DNA of 64,000 bases from Bremia lactucae (Eukaryota; Oomycota; Peronosporomycetes; Peronosporales; Peronosporaceae), in assembly GCF_004359215.1 (NCBI RefSeq), contig NC_090615.1, positions 3,282,318 to 3,346,317 of the forward strand, written 5' to 3'. This document shows, one piece after another, positions 57,552 through 64,000 of this stretch; within the stretch, counting starts at the first letter, position 1; each line of letters starts with the position of its first letter. The notes beneath the pieces were generated by a model. The model saw nothing but the letters and a program-made list of their open reading frames with translations. It was not told the origin of the DNA and did no database searches. The position numbers and the translations under genes were made by a program.

Positions 57552-58450
57552 ATGCCGCCAAAAAGGAGCAGAGCTGATGGGTCGTCTGCAAAGACACCTA
57601 CACAACCTAAAGCATAGCGTACGCGCCGCGAAAGAACGCCGACGTCGCCTACTGTCACGGTTGCAAAGCCGACTACTACAGCTGCTGTCGTGCTGTCAAT
57701 TGGACACAATGAACATCTCACTTGCACAGCGAGGATGTAGATCCGTCGCTTATTGTCGACTACAATAAGTCGACACCGCTGCCATCACCTCGTAGTAGTG
57801 ACAAACACAGCGAGCTAATGGGGAAGAGGGATGGCGCTATAATGCCCATCCAAAATTCACCTATCGCTCCTTACATGGAGACGCCTAATGTTGCGAAGGC
57901 AAACTTGCCTAACGTCAACAAGGCAACTGTCTCGTCGTCTGCGCCAACTAGCGCAGCGATTATACATGAAAGCACTGCCCGTACAGGTACAGTTGCTTCT
58001 CAGTTGGGTAAAACTCCAACATCTGTCGTTCCGACAATTCATAATGGGGAGTCTGCTGCAGAAGATTCTGAGCAAAAGCTCATCCTACGGCACGCGAGCA
58101 TACCCAGTCTGTGTTACAATTTAACTGCACGAACGTGGCTATGGTTGCTAGCATAATTTCTATACCACATGGCCTCGTTCGGATGGAACTAGTGCGTCGC
58201 TCCTAGAGCGCGCCACTACAGACGCACATTATAAATAATGGCGTCTACCATTGGTGGAAGGCTCCGAGAAACTTACTTGGTAATATTTCCCCGATCCCGG
58301 TCGTGTCGCGTTCTGATGAAACAACCGACCAATACGAAGCAGAACCTCCTCGCCGTTTTCAGCTACATAGCGATGTGGCGAAACAACGGTCGCAGCGACT
58401 TAACTTTGCTCGCGTGTGAGTGAAGTCATGGGCGGTACTGTACCCCCTGG
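57552..58450 (+). pseudogene. Antisense ORF (aORF) of element B3
   Basis: The most diverged family B copy. It starts MPPKRSRADGSSAKTPTQP, shifts frame near 57700, then DVDPSLIVDYNKSTPLPSPR is open for 144 codons (57722-58156). A decayed NET motif, IPVVSRSDET, is at about 58294-58323. Conservation of the protein while the DNA has diverged argues for past coding. Confidence 0.6.
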
Positions 58451-58499
58451 TCTCCTCATCACGCAACTCCTGCTAGCTCATTTGGAACATGCGAAGCGG

Positions 58500-59855
58500 C
58501 TTTAACTGGTGCTCCTTTTCATAGGCCGACACCAGTCCTGGTACGTCGACGCGTAGGGCGTCGACCGGTTCCCAAGAGTGAAACTCTTCAAGTATTCTCT
58601 CTATTGGACAAGGATCTGGAGATTATGCTTCACGAAGCGGTGAACCAGCAACTTCCAGCAAGGAAACTTTGGGACCCAGCAGCATCCACCAATACGGGTG
58701 GCGCCCGATAGGAGTTGCGATTACGCTCGCCTACTCGCGGCAGCCTATCTTGCTTCCGTTAAGCCGCAGGCTCTGAGTGCTGCTGAGCGACGCTAGACTC
58801 ACGGTCGGCGTCGTGATCGGTCTCCTTGGACGGATGGGGGTATGTGATCTCTTCTGGATCAACATACCGTTCAGACGACCCACGTAAAAGACGGAATGAA
58901 TCTTCATATATGGCTTTCGTTTGAGCCTATAAGTTAGGTCTCCAACCTTCTCGACCACCGTGAACAGACGATGAAATGCGGCGATTATTTCGTAGTAACT
59001 CCAGGTAGTACAGAAACTGCATGTTTAGGTAGCGTGGCAAAACTTATTAGTTATTTTCTCCTACTTTAAAGCGCACATATTTTTGCGACCATGTTGGTCC
59101 GCATATTGTTTTTGCTTGTCCTGTGCGCTTGCTATCGCGTCACGGACTTTTCGTGTGATGGTTAATCGCTCATCCACAAAGCGTTGAGCTTCCCTCCCGC
59201 TTTTAGCATCAAAATCGGCTGGGACACCGCCGAGAGATCGGTCATAGGACAAATAGTTGTCAACAACGAAACATCGATATTATTTAGGAACACAGGAATT
59301 TCTTGCTGTGACTTCATACTGTCCACTTCTAAGCCGGCAGGGTAACCAGGGCAAGTTTCCGTCGCTGACCTAATTATCTCACGGGTCATCGTCATAATGA
59401 CGAAACTATGCCCATCTTTCGCACCGAGCGTAGTGAGGGGCCCATTCACGCTAAGACGCGGGCTGCGCACAAACGAGACTGCATCCGAGGATGGCGCAGT
59501 CCGTTTACATATAACGATGTATCACCCGTACTGGCGTCAACACTGTTAATAAAAGCGAACTCTACGAAGAGTAATTGTTTGCTTCATTCTTTGGGATTCG
59601 CTACTGTGCGCAATACATCCACCACGACCCGATTGACTCGTTCCGTATGGCCATCGGTCTGGGATGATCGGCTGTAGACATGTAGAGCTTGCTACCTAGC
59701 AGCTCAAACACATGACGCCAAAGTCTCGACGTAAAACGTGGATCCTGATCCGATACTATGGACTAGTCGGTACACATGGTGCCAAATACACCATTTTGCT
59801 CGATCTGCCTTCAAAGACGACGAGCCTCGTCTGACCCTTGTGGTCAGGCGGGATG
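58500..59855 (-). pseudogene. B3 integrase and chromodomain, broken
   Basis: The tail VEKVGDLTYRLKRKPYMKIH, SVFYVGRLN is at 58958-58850. The core part TMTREIIRSATETCPGYPAG lies at about 59370, with further core up to 59855. The chromodomain is at about 58680-58500 (LQILVQ .. SWEPVDALRVDVPGLVSAYE) with stops. Confidence 0.75.
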
Positions 59856-60369
59856 TGTAACGGGGTACCCTTTGCTAGTACTGTTAACAGTACTAGACAA
59901 CCTTCACTGATCATAGTGAAGGTGGGTTGGCTCGGTTACTTCACGTACACGACGTGAAGAGGAGAATTACAGGTAGCTAAGTAGTCGTAGCTACCGAAGG
60001 TTTGTTCTAAGGCTTTTAGAATAGAGAGAAATTAAAACTGTATTTATATATTAAGCTCGAACGTAACGATCTTCTATCTACTACTGACTTTATTATATAA
60101 ATAAGAAACTAAATATGGCGCCTCCTTGCGCACCGCACAATCGTGTTTTGTGACGATTGGCGGGGTTAATCTAAACTTAAATCAACCAATCAATAGAAGT
60201 AATGCCTTATTGCATCTATATTACCAAATTTGATAATTTTGGAACTATTAAGTCAAATAATTGTTAACGATAATTGTAAGTACGTCTTTGATTATTCTCT
60301 TACATAGAACATAATATTAATTGTTACTATTTTAGGAAATAATACTTTTGTATCGGACACCCCGAGTCG
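59856..60369 (-). repeat. 3' LTR of the family C element
   Basis: Plus-strand reading starts TGTAACGGGGTAC. The inner end (CACCCCGAGTCG) is eroded against CACCCCGTTACA of the solo copy. Two hairpins are present: CTAGTACTG/CAGTACTAG (59875-59896) and ACCTTCACT/AGTGAAGGT. A purine tract (AGGGGAAAGC on minus) adjoins the inner end, which supports the 3' LTR call. Confidence 0.75.
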
Positions 60370-60503
60370 CTTTCCCCTGAACCAACAGTCACTATAGTGA
60401 CTGATGCGGGGTGACGGGGAATACTATCATGTCTTTCCGTGTAATTTTGCATTATTGATTTTAATTAAAAATTCCAATTTTATCGCATAATTGAGAAATC
60501 AGT

Positions 60504-62219
60504 ATGGAGACGAATAAGTCTAAGCGCGTAGCCCTTTAGGCAGCAAAGCTCGCAACTGCACGGATCAGTGCAGCTGCTGGTAATGCAACAATTTCAGTAG
60601 ACGCTAATGCGTCTACTGTGGGGAACACGTCACCTCCCACTCGCATTAAAGGTGACTGGAATATGCCATCTGTTGATGCCATTGCAGGTGACGATTGAAA
60701 GTCACCTGCTTCACCAATTGTAGGTGACTGGTCAAAAGTCACCGTCATCGCTGGACTCAGTGGCTACTGTGAAGGCCGCCGTATCACTCGGGGCCGAGTC
60801 CGTTTAACCTGGGGGTATAACGTGACAATTAAAGAGGTGATGACGAGGTTGATCGACTCGTCGGACCTCTCTGGTGGGGAGTCATCTGATGATAATTCCA
60901 TGGGCGACGATCACTTTGGTGATATTGGTATGAGTTACCAGGAACTAAGTGATCGTGCAGTGAAAAATGCTGCTGGTCGCGCTAATTTGCATTACCAAGA
61001 AAGGAGTGATTGTAAGGATCGCTCCGAGAGCCATGTTAGCGCTAACGTTAAAATGAGTCAGCAGGAGGGACCGCAATACGTTGCGGCTCGCTCCCGAAAA
61101 GAAGCCTTGGATGTCCGATAATAAATTCTGTTCTTCGACTCATCCAGTCCTCACAAGCCTGGTGGGGATAAAACGGAATTCTTCGTCGATGATTTTCAGC
61201 ACCGGTGGTACACTTGTAAGCGGGCAAAGGATGTTAAACCTTTGTTCCAAGCTTGTACAGAATAGCCACAATGTGCAGAGCATAGGCCGCGAGGCCTGGC
61301 TTTACAAACTGGATGTTTTCCGTGAACGGTTCGAAAAACGCACCGTATCGGTGCACGCTACAAGCCACACCGTTTGTCTAGAGTGGCAGGGATACCTTGC
61401 CGCTCGTTGGGGGACTCATGTCCATGCTATTATAAGGGCGCAAATCATTTCCCAAGGAACCATGCTCTTTTTAGAAATCCTCATTGGAGGACGCTCATCA
61501 CTTGTGAGATGCGCCTAGGGATTGAAAACCTCCAATCTTTTTACGAGCGCGGTATGCACTCATTCTCTGATGGCCTCTGTCGAGAAGGATGGGTCTCGTC
61601 GTACTGTCGAACGAGACCCGGAACGTCCATCGTCAGTTAGGAACGAGGTTCCCAACTATCATGCGAGTGTGTTTACCCTCGCCAACGCAGGATATATTCT
61701 CGTTCGAACCCCCATTATCTCACTATTTTTCGAGCGGCGTTCAACAAGAAAACCCCTCTCCCACTCGAATGCGTCAATGGATGTGGTCGGGAAGGAAAGA
61801 TCGGGTTCGCCTCGTTTGACGGACCGAATCAACAATGTGATTTGGATCAAAACCTTCATCACTCGAGGGAGGGCATTGGTCGGGAGCGATCCCATCGCCG
61901 TGAGTTAGCAGTGACGGTTGATAATGCTTCTCGTGACCAGTTTAGATATTGTGCGCAAGTTGCGATTGATCAACAGGCGAACGAGAGGGCATATCAGTCA
62001 CTTCAAAACGAACTAATAACAGCTCGTCAGAAGAACTCTTCTTGGAAGGAATGAGTGGAGCGGCTGGCTCACGAAAATCGGACTATGTCCCGAGATTATA
62101 AGGCTTTGGCTCGAGACCATCATGTTCTAGCGGATGCCCAAGACGGTTCCGGTGTAATTTGGAATCGAAAGAAGTCTCGTCCTGATGGCACGGGCGGAGA
62201 CGCCCAACATAAAGCGTAG
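60504..62219 (+). pseudogene. Antisense ORF (aORF) of the family C element
   Basis: One frame links METNKSKRVAL (60504) to the stop at 62217-62219 with about eight stops in 572 codons (about 27 expected by chance). The N-terminus is Ala/Ser/Thr-rich, with repeats of the unit GDW (KGDWNM, VGDWSK). An acidic stretch (GGESSDDNSMGDDHFGD) follows at about 60875. A Cys/His-rich middle is at about 61370-61500 (IPCRSLGDSCPCYYKGANHF, RNHALFRNPHW). The end is a coiled coil (ANERAYQSLQNELITARQKN .. VERLAHENRTMSRDYKALAR) opposite the integrase tail. It has the same position and end as the A and B aORFs but no clear sequence match to them. It is not a gag: there is no standard zinc knuckle at the end and no pol in this direction. 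Confidence 0.5.
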
Positions 62220-63300
62220 GATGCGTATGCATCCTTCGAGGCAGCTTCGTCGTGTACGCATTGGCTTGGCGATGCAATACACGAAACGGGCCTATATACA
62301 TAGGCAGTAATTTATTACTGCCCGCATTCGTCACCATGCGTTATGGGAGGTTTACAGTAGACAGTAGGACTAGGTCGTTAACATTAAATTAAAAAATGTT
62401 TGCTCTTTCATTTTTGTCGAAGTTCCGTTTCTGTCGGTCCACCGCATCAGTGATGGAATCCTATACGAAATGGGCCACTGCTTCACTAGCCAGCAGGAAA
62501 TCACCTGCTAACTCGGCTTTATTTCTGTTTTCAGTGCGACCAGTTCTTACTGCGGAGATGTCAATCTTCTCTTCGGAGAGCATATTATTCTAAGTAATAT
62601 CATTGTTTTCGATGCTGCGTCTTTCAGCATCTTTATTAAAGTCAGTAGTATTATCGCTGTTGCCGAGTATGTCCACTTCAATTTGATTAAATTGACCCTT
62701 GCTTTTACCGTAGGGTCAATGATTGATGAGCAAGGGCTAGAAAGTTCTTCTGAATAATAGTCACTCTCAAACAAGGTGATTATACGTGGATGGCGTAAGC
62801 CGTTCACGTCAAACTGTGTATGCTTTGTAAAAGCATGCACTGAATTGTTGATATCAAATTCTATCATCGGCAAGATTTCGCTTCAACTTGTAAAAGAGGG
62901 GACGTTTTCGCGAAGTATCTCTTCGAGTATACGATTTGCACGCCCCGTCTGACTATTTGTTTCAACTGTGTTCCAAGTGATTTGAACACAGCTTCCCAAG
63001 ATTCCGCCGTGAATCTAACGACTCGATCTGAGACCAGTTCACTGGGTAACCCATGGAGTCGAAATATCGTGTCAACAAAGACACGAGCACATTCTTTGGC
63101 TGTGATCGACTCCGGTACTGCAGCAAGCTGTATTATTTGCTGAAACGATCAACAAAACAAGATTATCATTATTCTTTTGGTCGTCGGCGGGAAATCCGAC
63201 ACTCTGCCGAACAGGCAGAGGTTGTAACGGAGCACGGGAGGAAGCACTGGGCTTCACAATTGACAAACCCCGCAAGCACGTGTGTACTTGCGGACGAACT
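62083..63300 (-). pseudogene. Family C integrase, broken
   Basis: The tail LPMYIGPFRVLHRQANAYTT and HPTLYVGRLRPCHQDE is open at 62337-62083. The core end EFDINNSVHAFTKHTQFDVN, GLRHPRIITLFESDYYSEEL is at 62860-62740. The first part (VSMDFVFG-like, SRRRP) and TRACGVCQL zinc Cys pair are at 63275-63180. Frames are mixed. No chromodomain was seen; the element ends after the tail. Confidence 0.75.
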
Positions 63301-63599
63301 CATACTGGCGTGGCCGGTAGAAATCGCAATCTATCGTGAGATAAGTCTTTTCACGTCCACAGTCACAGTTATTGGTGCATCGTGGCACTCATAGATGATT
63401 CATTAACGAAAAATAATTATGTGTGGGGATGACGAAACGAGGTATGTCGCCAGCAATGGCTGTGTAATACAGTTAACACTTGCGTGTTGTATATCGATCG
63501 GTTACGGATCTCTAAAATTTCAACAATCCTTTAAAGAATAGTAAGGATGGCTTTCTAAGGTAATCCATCAACCCTTTAAGAGCCTTATCTTCTTGATAA

Positions 63600-64000
63600 G
63601 CTCTTTTAACGTCGTCTAGTAATGTTGACGACGGAACACTTATTGTTGCAACAGTGGCTTATGCCCACTGTTAATTTGCGCAGCCAACTCAAAATCGGGC
63701 CGGCGCGGTAGGGCATCAGCGACGACGTTAAGTCGTCCTCGTTAATGCTCCAAGGAGAAGTTATACTCCGCGGAGAAAGACAACCATTCGCCATTTTTGC
63801 GAGAAATGTGGATTGTTTACGGCCGTGCGTAAAGACGCATGGTCCATATATACAATGAACGGTCTATATCCCGAAAGAAAGACCTTAAACTTAGCCAGTG
63901 TGTATTTCATGGCAAGGAGTTGCTTGTCATACACTGGATAGTTGCGTTTAGCTGGCTGAAGCTGACGCGATTGATGACAGACGACGCGCTCTGCGCCATC
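63600..64000 (-). pseudogene. Family C RNase H (continues beyond window)
   Basis: Reads GAERVVCHQSRQLQPAKRNY, PVYDKQLLAMKYTLAKFKVF from the window end to about 63870, then LNVVADALPRRPDFELAAQI at about 63740-63680. These are the usual RNase H end motifs. RT lies outside. Confidence 0.75.

Larger units (their letters stand above)
56877..59855 (-). mobile_element. Ty3/gypsy chromovirus B3, 3' half, interrupted by family C
   Basis: 3' LTR 56877-57392, polypurine tract (AAAGATGAAGG on minus), antisense ORF, chromodomain and integrase core. B3 sequence stops at 59855 within the integrase segment that in B4 encodes MDFMFGMPPDHK, where the family C element begins. The rest of B3 presumably lies beyond the window. 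Confidence 0.85.
59856..64000 (-). mobile_element. Ty3/gypsy family C element, 5' part beyond window
   Basis: The minus-strand element is inserted in B3. 3' LTR 59856-60369, convergent antisense ORF 60504-62219 (+), integrase 62083-63300, and RNase H to the window end. The LTR has the same family as the solo LTR at 25323. Confidence 0.8.

Noticed and set aside
61589..61819. VVLSNETRN in the family C region, resembling the NET motif of A and B aORFs
   Set aside because: It is in a different frame from the one that links the N-terminal and coiled-coil parts of the C aORF, and it lacks one residue of the spacing. Probably chance.
59856..62219. Plus-strand gypsy with LTR at 59856 and gag at 60504
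   Set aside because: The only pol in reach is on the minus strand, the ORF has no terminal zinc knuckle, and a purine tract adjoins the LTR inside. A minus-strand element with an antisense ORF fits better, though not with certainty.

Overview
The window is nuclear DNA from a transposon-rich eukaryote. It is most likely an oomycete, probably of the Peronosporales. The evidence is compact multi-exon genes with 53-75 nt GT-AG introns, a bZIP factor fused to a conserved non-zipper C-terminal region, a eukaryotic-type urease accessory gene, and very many decayed Ty3/gypsy and Ty1/copia elements. The organism call is inference; no rRNA or species marker is present.

Layout. 1-1168: two diverged copies of one locus joined at an N. 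980-8689: gypsy element A1 (+). 8690-17242: gypsy element B1 (-). 17561-24750: a gene island holding casein kinase 2 beta (+), the NatC subunit NAA35/Mak10 (+), a glutaredoxin (+) and a bZIP factor (-), with one doubtful small ORF. 25190-29930: gypsy D1 (+), whose gag is split by a solo LTR of family C. 29985-31830: a copia remnant (+). 31858-33705: gypsy D2 gag (-). 33355-34967: an N-bounded assembly artefact. 34986-37095: the 3' half of gypsy B2 (-). 37096-38601: a copia fragment (-). 38602-46655: gypsy B4 (+). 47339-48447: the urease accessory gene URED. 48.6-49.6 kb: a tRNA-derived SINE-like sequence and a MITE. 49665-56727: gypsy A2 (+). 56877-59855: the 3' half of gypsy B3 (-). 59856-64000: a family C gypsy (-) inserted in B3 and running off the window.

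The five well-supported cellular genes are reconstructed exon by exon, and all close in frame. The transposon genes are nearly all broken by stops and frameshifts.

The most interesting signal is in the gypsy elements. Families A, B and C each carry a long ORF on the strand opposite gag-pol, between the end of pol and the 3' LTR. It starts near the 3' LTR, converges on pol, and ends opposite the integrase C-terminal tail. In A and B it also runs antisense to the pol chromodomain. The A and B versions share a motif (IP-[IV]-V-L-x-x-N-E-[TS]), a basic region and a terminal coiled coil, so they look like one protein family encoded by different chromoviruses. I know of no such gene in oomycete elements. 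Antisense ORFs at the same place are known in plant Tat-lineage gypsy elements, which makes it plausible.
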